Positions 42,098 through 53,026 of a stretch of 64,000 bases of DNA are shown piece after piece. The stretch comes from Trichosporon coremiiforme (Eukaryota > Basidiomycota > Tremellomycetes > Trichosporonales > Trichosporonaceae), in the NCBI GenBank assembly GCA_039545355.1, contig BCJJ01000002.1, forward strand, positions 2,079,518 to 2,143,517, written 5' to 3'. The number at the start of each line of letters is the position of its first letter. Position 1 is the stretch's first letter. The notes beneath the pieces are model-generated. The model saw nothing but the letters and a program-made list of their open reading frames with translations, was not told the DNA's origin and did not search any database. The position numbers and the translations under genes are program-made.

Positions 42098-43914
42098 ATG
42101 CCGGCCACCATGCCCGTGATCCGCGCGGCGGAGCCTCGAATCACCGCCCGCGAAGGCTACAACCTTGCCTCGCCCCAGCACCCCTCAAGCCAGTACCCCG
42201 AACTGGTCAGTGGACACCCTTTCTCCTGTGGCCGCCGGTGTCTCGTTACGATGTTCGTCGATTAGCGTCTGCCCGATCGCCGCCCTACGTACGGAGGCGT
42301 AGACGGATCTGACGGCCCAATGAATCTTGCGCTCAGGCTCCAGCACTCAGCAGACTGATGGTCGGGAGGGTCACCGTGCCGGGTGTCTCGCACCTGGCGG
42401 CCCCGGACCAAGCTGTGATTGTAGATGGCGGACAGCTAACATCCAGCGAGAGCTCATGGAGCGTAATGCGCGCTGGGCGAAGCGTGTCAACTCAGCCGAC
42501 CCGACGTTCTTCCCCCGCCACTTCCCCGGTCAGCGACCTGAGATTCTCTGGATCGGATGTGAGTACTGGCGTGAAACTCGGGAGCTCGTCTCGTCAGAAG
42601 GGTGCTCACAGTCACGCGGGCGTGACGTCTGTCGTCTTGCGCACTCCGCATTGGGTTGGGCGTCTTTCTTCCTCAAGGGGCTGCAGATGGAGGAGAAGAG
42701 TCCAAACCAGACCACCGAGAACAGACACTAACGGCAGGCTCTGACGCGCGTGTCCCGGAAACGACGATCATGGGCTCAACCCCAGGCGACATCTTCGTGC
42801 ACCGCGGTATTGCTAACCTCTACACGCCCGGCGACGACAGCATGAACGCCGTGCTCATGATCGCCCTCATCAACTTCAAGGTCAAGCACATTATCGTTGC
42901 GGTGAGTTACTAGCTTTTGCAGGGGTAGATCCAGGAGATCGCTTCTGGGAACAAGAACAGCGGGAAGAGGGTGGCTGGTGTGTCGTGCGAGCAGCATCGC
43001 GCGCCGTTGCGCCGTTGCGCGCCGATCGGGTGATCGGCTGAGCCCTTAATTCATTGAGGAGCACTTCTTCATTCATTGAGAGGATCGGCGGTGTCTCAGG
43101 TGCGAGATCTCGTGTCTCGTTCAAGACAGGAGAACAGTGGTGTCTGGACTACGGACGCGCCCATTGTCTCGACCGAAGCCAGCCGTCATGTCGATCGGGC
43201 GAGATCGCTTGATATGGAGCAAGTAGGGCATACCTTCGCCGAGAATGTCGGAGCCGGGTCGTGCAGGGCACATATGAAGGAGAAGGGTCTCTGAGACCGT
43301 CTCTCCGGCGGGCTCGACTGCTGTTGTCTCTTCCGGAGCCTCGTTCAGAACGGCCACGGCTGAGCCTCCTCTTCACCCCCTTCCGCTCTGCATGAAACAA
43401 CAAGCTAACACCACAGGGCCACTCCAACTGCATCGGTTGCCAGACGGCGCTGCGCTCCTCTATGCTCCCGCCAGTTCCCGAGACGCAGGCGATCCAGCGA
43501 TACCTGAAGCCCCTGACGCAGCTCGCGCGCGCAATGACGACCGAAGACGGCCCTCCCTCGCTCGACCTGCTCGTCGAGGAGAACGTCGCGCAGCAGGTTC
43601 GCAATCTGCTCGCGTCGCAGGTTGTGCAGGACGACTGGAAGCGCAGGGGGCAGTACGGCGTCACGGTGCACGGGTGGGTGTACCAGCTTGAGAATGTGAG
43701 TAAACCTTTTGAAGTGCGGTTGCCAGAGGCGGAGAGGCTGCTTGGCAGACATGCCTTCGTATTACTATAAGCTGAGAGGCTTTGTGACCAGCCGTAGCCG
43801 CTCCTTCAATGACGAACCAGAGCTGACATCCAGGGCACGATCCGCGACCTCGGTATCTCGCAGGGCCCGCCCGACTCGAAACCGGGCAAGAAGATTCTGC
43901 CCAAGTTGTTCTAA
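42098..43914 (+). CDS. NCE103: Beta-carbonic anhydrase
   Basis: Interconverts CO2 and bicarbonate; in fungi it supplies bicarbonate for carboxylations at ambient CO2. Exons 42098-42205, 42447-42558, 42738-42901, 43417-43695 and 43834-43914 give 247 residues in frame. Zn and active-site motifs are CSDARVPE (Cys and the Asp-Arg dyad) after PEILWIG, and GHSNCIGC (His and second Cys). DIFVHRGIANLY and HGWVYQLEN are further family signatures, and the last exon ends in KKILPKLF. Introns are 241, 179, 515 and 138 nt, so introns exceed coding length; the largest falls exactly between the two zinc-binding halves. The first intron uses a GTCAGT donor. Confidence 0.94.
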
Positions 43915-46169
43915 GCGCGTGTTCTCGTCGCGGCAGCGACTCTTTGTGCAGTCCCCTGACCGCGGATCCATCGGCTGGGCAATGCCATCTAGTTGTGCAG
44001 TAACCTCGCGACATACTCATACCATACCCTCTGTTCCTCTCGGTCCTCATCTCGCTCTCATCTCTTTATCATACGTCATACAGCCTCACAGCCTCGTCCC
44101 TGCCCATCCTCCCGCCTTATAAAATTGGAGCACAGCACCACCGTATCACCCGGCCCGTCATCCGTAGTTCCAATTGTCATATATGTAATACGATACTATC
44201 CCCGAGCGCAGTGTGGAGTTCCCCGTCAGGAGCTTCCGAAGCAGGCAGGATAGGCACTCCCATCGGGGCGGCCGTTGGCCCCGCGATCTGCCACATCCGT
44301 GGCCGACGGACTGGCTTCAGTCATGTTCCCTCACGTTGAGTCTTTACAATAATGATGCAGCAGTGCAGCAAAGATACAGGAGACAAGGTTCCATCTCAAC
44401 GCTCAGTCTAATCTACAACACGACCCGCACATAATCAGGACAACTCACATGATACCTATTCGTCAGCCAAAGCTCACTCGACATTCGTGGAGGTCTCAGA
44501 AATCGATGAATCACCTTGTCCGCCTCCCCGCCCACTTTTGTACACTGGGGCGTTTAGGCCGAAGCCATGGGACTTGGGGTTCTGTCCGCCCATCGGAAAT
44601 TTTCATCCTCGACCGCCGCAGGAGCACAAGCGGGCACGCGCAGCGTGCCCGCGAGGGGCGCTGTACTCACGTATTTACACCCGATACTCTGACCCTCTCC
44701 TTGTTCTGCTCTTCACTCATTCGTTGTCCATCACGTCAAGTCTGTATGGCGCGTGAATGTTGAGAAACCCAGATAGAAATCAGGGGAATGGGAAGGGGAC
44801 CAATAGTGGGTTGGGCTGTTCGTTAGCTTCTGAACGATGAGAGCTTCAAGAACAATTGTGCGCTCAGACAAGGCTGAAATTGTCTCGGCAATCGCGGCCC
44901 GAGGGCCGGTTACGCATGAGGTAAAGTATGGTAATCGTTGTTCTTCATAGCGCCAAAGTTCCCAGTCGTCACTCACTCTTTCGTCTCGTTGGCTACCCGT
45001 CTCGCTGGGGTCAGACGGTCAAAGTTAGTAATGGTCTGTCTGTCAGCGACATGCGCGATGAAGAGTGCAGCACAAAGAGTATTATCTCAGGTCATGTGTA
45101 ATTTGGTCCGCAAGCGATACCGGTCCTACCCGGCGCTGTCGCGGTGGAACCGGAGGTTCGCGCCGCTTAGGAGTTGGATTGTAGTGCTCATCCTTGGTCG
45201 GACAGAGGGTGGATGACTCACTAGTGTTGTAGCGGTGGGCAGTCACTGCGCAGCAGTGTACCGTGTACCGTGTACCGTGTACCCGTGTCAAGTAGATCAT
45301 GATGGAATGATGTCGGAAGTCAAAATCAAGGTCGCGTCTGAAGTTTTGTACAGCGATGGAAGACTGGTGCGAGTGAGGGAGGTGAGTTTGGTGCGAAGCT
45401 CGACTTTTTGGCGATTTATGACGTGGGATGTTGGCTGTGTGATACAGGCTCCCGGAAGTGTGGAGAGGGCGGAAGACGTAGGTTAGTCCTTAGTGGGGGT
45501 CTGGGGTGGCACGTGGGGATCGCCGTGCGTCGTGCGCCGTGCGCCCCGAGCCGCCAGAGCCGGGCCAAAATGGGCCGAGCGTACCGAGCTTAGTAGCACC
45601 CCACCGCAGCCAAGGCGACTAGCGCGGCCATGACATGGTCGCCGATATCCTTCCTGATCCTGAGCTGAACCCGGGCCCATGATGCCACGAACGGCATATG
45701 CATCCACTTCTCGGCGCCCACTGGCCGGACCCAACTCAGGACAGCAGCCAGCACCGAGGGCCCCGGTCTCCGGTCACCGCAAAGTCATGCATCCCCGCTA
45801 GCCGCTTGTCACTCATTCTCCTCCCACTCGCTCATCCTCAACTCCATCGCTCCTCGACGAAACGCTCCTCGACACTGCAGTCCAAAGGAGAGGCACATTC
45901 CGGTGTCAGGCGACATCGACGGGTTTAGATTTTCGGCCGCCGGACGTCACCGTCATCTTGAGCACATCTCGAGCACAGGCATCAAACGACCTTTCAAGAA
46001 CGCTCACAGGGCATTGCGACCAAACCTCGCGGGCAGCACGCACCGCTCTCCCCGCTCGGCGACATAGCCAAGCTGTAACAGCCTCGACTGCAGCTGAGCC
46101 GAGCTCAGCACACTCACAATCCCCTACCCCGGCGACTCCCCCACCGCCACCGGCTACCGCCTCCTCCCC
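43915..46169. other. Intergenic region between carbonic anhydrase and the LCCL protein gene
   Basis: 2.25 kb without a recognised gene. There are four 7-bp GTGTACC copies at 45257-45285. The part from about 45790 to 46169 is pyrimidine-rich with few ATGs and probably includes the LCCL gene's leader. Small frames at 45235-45486 and elsewhere have no motifs. Confidence 0.5.
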
Positions 46170-48140
46170 ATGAACGACCCCGAGCCGCCCTCGCCCTCCT
46201 CGCCGTCCTCGACTTTGGCGTCAAAGGGGCGGCCACACCGCCCTTACTCGCCAGCGTATCCCGACTCAACACCCAGTGGTTCCGGCACTCGAACACCAGA
46301 CGCCATCTCGGGCGGCCCGCCGACACTCCTTTATGACGAGGAGTCGCAAGCGCGGCCCGAGTTCGTCGACCGATGGACGAAACGATTAACGAGTTTCCCG
46401 GGATACTCGAGGTCCAGTTCACTGTTGTCTGTGGCGTTAGGACCGACAGAGAGGAAGGAGGCGCCGCACCCGACTTCGCACCTGCAGGCCGTCTGGGCCT
46501 GGATATTACGCAAAGCCGGCGTAGCATGGCACAGGTCGATGGAGCATCCCCTCGACCACCTGCTGTACCGTTTCTCGCGGCGGTGGAAACTGCAGTGGTT
46601 CTGGCTGCCCTTCCTCCTCCTCTGGATACTCGGTAACGCCCTCTTCCTCCGCGCTCAGTATTACCTGCCCGGGCCAGAGGTCATCCCCTGTACTGCGTCG
46701 CTCTTCGACAGCTGGCCGCCAGACGTGTGCGGCCTCAACGGCGAAGAGTGCGCAGAGTATCTCGAGCAAGCGACGTATCGCTGCCCTGGCGGGTGTCACG
46801 AGACGCCATTAGGCAACCCCCGCTGGGTCGGGAACGAGAGCGTCAACGGCGTCCCGCTCATCATTGGCGGGAACGGGGTGTATCGCGCTGACAGCTGGAT
46901 CTGCGCATCGGGCGTGCATGCTGGCTTGGTGTCGCCGAGGTACGGCGGGTGCGTCTCAGTCACCCCTCTCCCTTACCCCGAAGGAACATCGGACTTCCCA
47001 GGCTATGAGAGCTCGGGACTTACATCGACAGCTTTCTCGCCCCAATTTCCAGGCGCGTACCGTCTCTCCGCGACAGGCAGTAAGGGAAACTGCATGGACT
47101 ACCACTGGCCCATCACCGCCTTCAACGCAGTCATGCTCTTCGCGTACACACTCCTGTTCACGCCTCCGCCAGCCGTGCTCTTCTCCACTCTCCTAGTGTT
47201 GGGTTTTTTCCACATCACCCTAATCAGCGACCCGCCCAACCAGCCCCCGGACTGGAGCCTGGTGCTGCAGCGCCTGCTTCCCGTGTTGATAACGGGATAC
47301 TGGATCTGGCGCGTCAGCTTTGCGCGTAGTCTGAATGGATTCTACGCTGCAAAGTTGTTTTTGGAGATGGCCTTCTGGCAGGGATTGGGGTTCTGGATCG
47401 GGATTGAGTCGAGCACACTCTTCGCCAAGATCCCCATCTCCCGCTTAGGCTACGGCGCGCTCAGTGCCGACGCTGTCATCGCGCTCATCATCATTGTCGT
47501 CCTCGTCGTCATCGTCGTCGGCATCCAGGTGCTGCAGTACCGCCGCCTCGGACACGTCCGGTATTATCTCGCGTGGTATCTGCCCCTCGTGCCCATCCTC
47601 ATCCTCCTCGCCACAATTGGGAGAGGGTATCATCTGAGACTGCACCACTACATGCTGAGTCTGCTCGGCCTCCCCGTCTTGAGTTTACCCAACCGCGTCT
47701 CTATTGCCGGACAAGCATTCCTCCTCGCGTTCTTCCTCGATGGTGTCGGAAGATGGGGATGGGCGAGTATCCTCGAGCACGAGTCGGATCTCCGCGGCGA
47801 CGCGGCGGCGGGTACTTGGGTGCCGACGTTCGTCAATCACACCGTCGTCCAGGTGTCAAACTACGAGTTCATCGACTGGACGCAGCCGAACACTACTGCC
47901 ATCAAGGGGCATATCGCTTACAGCGTCGTGTTTGACGATATCCTCATTGCGAGCAACTACTCCGCGCTGAATTTCAGCATCGCTCAGGGTACGGATAAGC
48001 TTGACGGGGACCACTTCCTCCGCATCGCTTACGAGGTTAATGGAACCACACTCGACTTTACGGATCCCTCGGTGTGGAATGGGACGACGAGACAGTGGAC
48101 GCCGAGTCCGACTAACATGGAGGACAAGGAGGAAAAGTAG
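46170..48140 (+). CDS. LCCL-domain multi-pass membrane protein
   Basis: A single open frame of 656 residues. The N-terminal 110 residues are Ser/Pro-rich and probably cytosolic. A first membrane segment LQWFWLPFLLLWILGNALFL sits at about 141-160. It is followed by a Cys-rich extracytoplasmic region: PPDVCGLNGEECAEY and then the LCCL domain at about 200-300, with YRCPGGC, VYRADSWICASGVHAG and YGGCVSV. About seven to nine hydrophobic helices follow. A C-terminal soluble part with several N-x-S/T sequons (NHTV, NTTA, NYSA, NGTT) ends in a charged tail. Fungal LCCL proteins of this shape have no established function. No intron was needed. Confidence 0.88.
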   Translation: MNDPEPPSPSSPSSTLASKGRPHRPYSPAYPDSTPSGSGTRTPDAISGGPPTLLYDEESQARPEFVDRWTKRLTSFPGYSRSSSLLSVALGPTERKEAPHPTSHLQAVWAWILRKAGVAWHRSMEHPLDHLLYRFSRRWKLQWFWLPFLLLWILGNALFLRAQYYLPGPEVIPCTASLFDSWPPDVCGLNGEECAEYLEQATYRCPGGCHETPLGNPRWVGNESVNGVPLIIGGNGVYRADSWICASGVHAGLVSPRYGGCVSVTPLPYPEGTSDFPGYESSGLTSTAFSPQFPGAYRLSATGSKGNCMDYHWPITAFNAVMLFAYTLLFTPPPAVLFSTLLVLGFFHITLISDPPNQPPDWSLVLQRLLPVLITGYWIWRVSFARSLNGFYAAKLFLEMAFWQGLGFWIGIESSTLFAKIPISRLGYGALSADAVIALIIIVVLVVIVVGIQVLQYRRLGHVRYYLAWYLPLVPILILLATIGRGYHLRLHHYMLSLLGLPVLSLPNRVSIAGQAFLLAFFLDGVGRWGWASILEHESDLRGDAAAGTWVPTFVNHTVVQVSNYEFIDWTQPNTTAIKGHIAYSVVFDDILIASNYSALNFSIAQGTDKLDGDHFLRIAYEVNGTTLDFTDPSVWNGTTRQWTPSPTNMEDKEEK

Positions 48141-48340
48141 TTGTATGAATACGTCTAGACAAGCTATACCTATGTATACACATGCCGAACATGTTCTGTC
48201 GTCAGCTCTGCCGAGGGCGCACTGATAGCTCACCTACTCTGTCATTGCTCTATGGCTGTGGGAGTGCTCTGAGCTGGAATGTGCAGCACACCTGCCGTAA
48301 GCTACCGCAGCTGGTCCCCAGCTTACCCCCAGTTTACCTA

Positions 48341-51300
48341 CTAGATCGCGCTGCCGTCCGGGTCACTGCCCTGCGCTGCTTGTCAGTTCCTACCGGCAAC
48401 ACCCCAACTCACTAGCAAACGAGATGTCCTCGTCGTCGCATACAAAGCTGCCAACCTCATACTCATCCTCGGAGTCACGCTCGCGGTCGCGCTCGTCGTC
48501 GCTGAGAAGCACCGCCTTGCGCGCCTTGCTGAGGAAGGCGGCGCGCTCAGTCGCACCGTCGCGGTCAAACATGAGCCCGGCACGAGCGCATGCTTGCGTG
48601 CTCAATCCCGCTGCATACATCGCGTGCTGGTCGTAGCCGCGTGGCGCCTGCGTCGCAGCAAAGTCGCCTGCGAACATGCGATCCTGCGAGTTCTCGCTGC
48701 CCGAGGATTCGTCTCCGGACGCGTCACTTCCCGACACGGCGGCGTCGAGGTCAAGCTGGAGTCAGCTACAATCCGTGTAGAACAGCTTACCATTTCGTGG
48801 TCGGCATACGCGCCGCGGAGCTGTTTGCGGCGCCGCCGCACGACAACCGGGCTGCTGTCGCCCTGCGCAGCTGGCATGACTTCACCGCGCCGACGCAAAC
48901 GCTGCAGGCTCTGCGCGGGGCTCATGTCGGGGCTGGAACCGACAATACCGATGCGGCGCCGCGTGCGAACCGGAAAGGGCGTCGGTTCCGTGGAATCGGT
49001 CATGGGAGTGCTCGCCGGCACCAACTGTGCCGGGCGAGAGAGGGGTGTGGCAACCTTGGGCGAGTATGGTGATGACTTGGTCGGCAGAGGTGGCGGAGGC
49101 ATGCTTTTGTTGAGAGCCGAGGGCTTCGAAGCAGGCGGCTCCTCCTTGAAGATGTCCTCGTCGTCATCAAGACTGAGGTCGATTGCGGGCTGGAACAGTG
49201 GCGTGCCGTTTGGTTTGCCGCTCGGCTGCGCAAGCGACTTGGAAGATGAAGACTTAGAGGGCGACTCAGCAGGCAAAGCGTTGTCTGCGTGTTTCGGAGA
49301 GGGCGTCCAGACGATTCCACCTGAAGACGCTTGCGAAGGCGAACGCGCGGGTGGGGAGTCGAACAGCCCGGGTGGCGGTGCACGCACTAAACCCTGTGTA
49401 TTGAAGAAGTCGATAGCTTCGTTGTCGAGCTCCTCGCGCTCTTGGCGCTCGCGTTCCTCCGCGGCAGCCTTCTCAGCCGCTGCCTCTGCCGCGAGCTCAG
49501 CAGCCGTCTTCGGCTTGTCGCTCTTTCGAGCCTTCCTCGGCCGGCCTGACTTCGTCTTGCCGGACAACCCCTGCTCCTCGTCTTCCTCCGAATCGTCGTC
49601 GTCGTAGTCGCGCAGACCAGAATTCTTGCCCCGCTTCCCCTTCGTGCCTTCCTTCAACCAGGCGGAGACGCTCTTGAATCCCTCTGCTCCCTCCGGGACG
49701 GCCATGACGGGGGCACGCTTCGCCTTCACCTTGCTAGCACCGGCAAGCTGCTTCTTCTTGCCTTTAGCCGCAGGATCCCAGCGATCTACCGGCATCTCCT
49801 TCTCGACACACTTCGGCAGGTTTCCCGGTGGCAGGAGGCGCTCAACATCTTCGAACAGTTCCAGATTGGCGTTCAGGAGAATCTCGCGCTGAATGTCGCG
49901 ATGGGTCTGCTGTGCCTTCTCCCAGTTTCCCTCCTCACGCCCTTCCGTCATCAGGACGTGCACGATACCATCGCGCTTTCGGCCAGTACGACCGATGCGC
50001 TGGATCTGCTTGATTGACTGCTGCGGCATGTCGTACAGAATGATGAAATCGACCTCACCAATGTCAAGACCTTCTTCTCCAACCGACGTTGAGACCAGAA
50101 TGTTGAACTTGCCCTCCTTGAAATCGGCGATCGCCTGCTTCTGGTCCTTCTGCTTCAGTCCCCTGTCACCAGCCTTCTTCCCGTCACTTTGGCCAACGAA
50201 TCTCGTGGCTCGCAGGAGGCCAGGGTGGTCGTTCAGAGCATCCTGGTGGGTCAGCAGGCGAACAGCGCTTGTAACCCACGACAATCTCAGCCACACTGTC
50301 TCGGAAGGAGGTGAACACCATGGCGCGCGTGTCGTTCTTAGTGCCGTGCACCTCGGCATCCTCTTCGCACTGGGCGAAGTGCGCGAGAAGCTGATGTTAG
50401 CAGACCCAGTTGCAGGTACCCACGAGGTCCAGCGTTTTCTTCATTTTCGGGTGCAGATCCGCTCTCGTCTTGCCCTCCCGTCCTGACTTGATTTCGTTCA
50501 GAGCGGTCTCAACATCGGTCATGAGCATTTGGTACTCTCGATTGTTATGCAAAGAGTTGGCGCCGCCCCGCGAGTTGCCCTTCTTCCCCTTGTCGTTGAA
50601 GGCGCCGCTCAGCTGCAGAGCCTTCTGATGGAAGGTCCCCAGAGAGTACTCCAACTGAACGTCAGCTATCGCCTCAGCAGCGGTGGAAACTAATCCTCGC
50701 AACGCACCAAGTGCTGCATGGCGGCCGCCATCTGTCGAATCTGGTTCATTGGCCCCCAGATCCATTTGAACTGTGGCTGTCGGCCAAGCTCTAAAACCTT
50801 CACTTGCACAGTGAAGGGTCGGAGACGGGTTGCGTCTAAATCGCGCGGAGAGAGGACGTTCTTATCCACCATGCGCTTGATGAGGGGGTACATGAGTTCG
50901 GCCCAGCGTCTCATCGTCTCCCTAACAACACCCTCGATAGGGATCGTGTGCAGCTCAACTCTCTTCTCGTTCGTGTATTGCGTGATCTCTGGTGACTCAG
51001 CTTCGCGAATCTCGATGCGACTGATGTGAAGGCCGTCGACGACGCCTTGCACCTTCTCAACCTTGTTCCCAGGCGTGGCGGTGAGTGCCAGCACGCGGAA
51101 GTATGGTGACACGGCTGTGATGCGCGCAATAACGGTCGTGTAGGCGTAGCTGCCGCTCGCTCGGTGCGCCTCGTCTGTTGTCAGCTGATACCAAGCCAAG
51201 TAAACTCACCAACGACGGCCAGAACGATATCCCTCGCATTGATAGCGCCCCGTTCCAAGTCGTTTTGCAGTGTCTGGGGCGTGCAGTAGAACACGCGCTT

Positions 51301-52438
51301 CTCTTCCCACTGGTCGTTAGAAATCTTGCCGAAGGACGAAGCTCACCAGGCTGTCTCTTTCCGCGCTGGAGACTGAGCCATTGATGACGGCCGCCGCCTC
51401 AGAAGGGATGCCACAGGTCAACTGGCACGCCTCGATCTGCTGGTTGACCAGGGGCTTGGTCGGTGCCATGAAAACGATCTTGCCGGACGGGAACCAGCGG
51501 AAGACTGAAGTCAGCTCGGCATGTACCCAAAAAAGCTTACAGTTCAGCATGACGACACCCGCCACAAAGGTTTTTCCAAGACCGGTAGGGATGGCGACGA
51601 GGGTGTTGTCGGTGAAGCAGTTCCGGACGATCTCATACTGGTACCTGCGTATCGGGTGGTTAGTCGGGTAGATGTATGTCTTGATAGCCTCGGGGTCGTA
51701 GCTGTGTAGTTGGGGTTCGTATGGTTTGGCTGATATCAGCTGAGGTAAGGATATTTGCAGCTACTCACAGGTATCAATAGGTGGAATGCCGTCTGGCAGC
51801 AGCGGGGCGTCGTCCTCGCTCTCGTCATCGTTCCTCCTCCCTTTGCCCTTCTTCCTCGCCTTCTCTGCGTCAAGCCGTCTTCCACTCGCAGCATACGCAG
51901 TGCGATCCCAACGCTTTCCTTTCGTGTAGGGGTTCTCACGGTGGAAGTTCAGATGGGTCTGATGGAAGCTGTTTTGTCTGTTAAACGGCCGGCCGCCCCT
52001 GTTCAAGTTTGAGCTAGGGATAGCCGTACGCTGATGGCCGTGGGCACCGGCTGCGTCAATCTGCGCAAGCGCCTCCTCGGAGAAGCTGAAGTCATCAAAG
52101 TCGTCGGACGAGGGAGCGGGCGGCAGTGCAGGCGGTAAGCGGGGACGAGGTTGGCGTACGCCGAGTGCAGTTGCGCGGCGGGAGGGTCCAGACTCTGCGT
52201 GCGTGTCGTTAACACGGGGGGGCGGCCGGGTACTGGCGGCACTCGGAGGCTTGAAAGGCGAGTTTGTACCCAATATCGACGTCATTGAGGGCCTTACTGC
52301 CGGTGCTGCCCTGACTGTTGTCGGTGCAGTCGAAGCTAACGCCGAAGAAGCCGTTGCCGTCGCCTCGATGCTATCGATCGCGGCAAAGAATGACTCGTCG
52401 GCGTCGAAGCCGTCGTCGAACTCGTCAAAGTCCGACAT
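48341..52438 (-). CDS. MPH1: Mph1/FANCM-type DNA helicase
   Basis: 3'-5' SF2 helicase that unwinds D-loops and reverses forks. Many exons. The N-terminal region (MSDFDEFDDGFDADESF) is acidic. Helicase motifs in order: RRYQYEIVRNC (Q-like), AIPTGLGKTFVAG (Walker A), MAPTKPLVNQQ, VVDEAHRASGSYAYT (DEAH), LTATPG, then a Mph1-type insert HTIPIEGVVRETMRRW, MVFTSFRDSVAEIV, FVGQSDGKKAGDRGL, STSVGEEGLDIG and QRIGRTGRKRDG. A Lys-rich and acidic C-terminal extension of more than 400 residues follows. I placed the stop at 48341, after a last 36-nt intron (GTGAGTTG donor, AACTGACAAGCAG acceptor). Reading through instead would stop at 48390. It is divergent from the AIG2-PLP gene. Confidence 0.92.
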
Positions 52439-53026
52439 GTTTAAGGTTCAAGAAGTATGTCTACTCTGGTCTAGAGGGGGTAGGGCATGTTGTTTGGTGG
52501 CGAGGGAGACGGCCGCGACGAGGGAGATGTTGGCAACTGGCGAAACCAGCGGCGAGAGCGAAAGGACCTCCACCGCGCGTCAGGTCCGTCGCCATACAGT
52601 CAACCAAACAACGTCACGTGAGTGGTCTGTGGTGTAAAACGTGATTTCAGCCCATTTCTAAGGAGCGATTAGTGCGGTGGGCTATTGAGGAGCTCGGTGA
52701 ATTCGCCGCGTCAACCGATGACGCACCGCTGCGCTCTGGATATACGCCGAGCTCGAGCTCGGCTTGGTCCGATGGGAATGCAGCTGCCCATCACGAAACC
52801 TGTCGAGTCGAGCATGACTCGTCCGTCTGCGACTTATCTGCGTGTTCTTATCGTTCCATCACTCTCGACAAGCCCTTGATTTGCTGTTTTGAGTCCTACT
52901 TAACGACCTCCTCGCCCTTGGCCGGATGCACAAGCCCCATCCCTTGACAGAAGCGCAGCACACACTGCACATCAAATTGTGGGCACGCCCTCGACACACG
53001 TTTGATAGGCGGCTGACGGCAGGACC
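52439..53026. promoter_or_regulatory. Divergent promoter of MPH1 and the AIG2-PLP fusion gene
   Basis: 588 bp between the start codons. It holds a CACGTG-containing word near 52614, a short CGAGCTCGAGCTCG palindrome-like run near 52749, and a TTGATAGG stretch shortly before the plus-strand start. No gene was seen inside. Confidence 0.45.

Noticed and set aside
48390..48737. MPH1 ending at 48390
   Set aside because: A GTGAGT donor followed by AACTGACAAGCAG fits this genome's intron signature better and leads in frame to a stop at 48341; the alternative remains possible.
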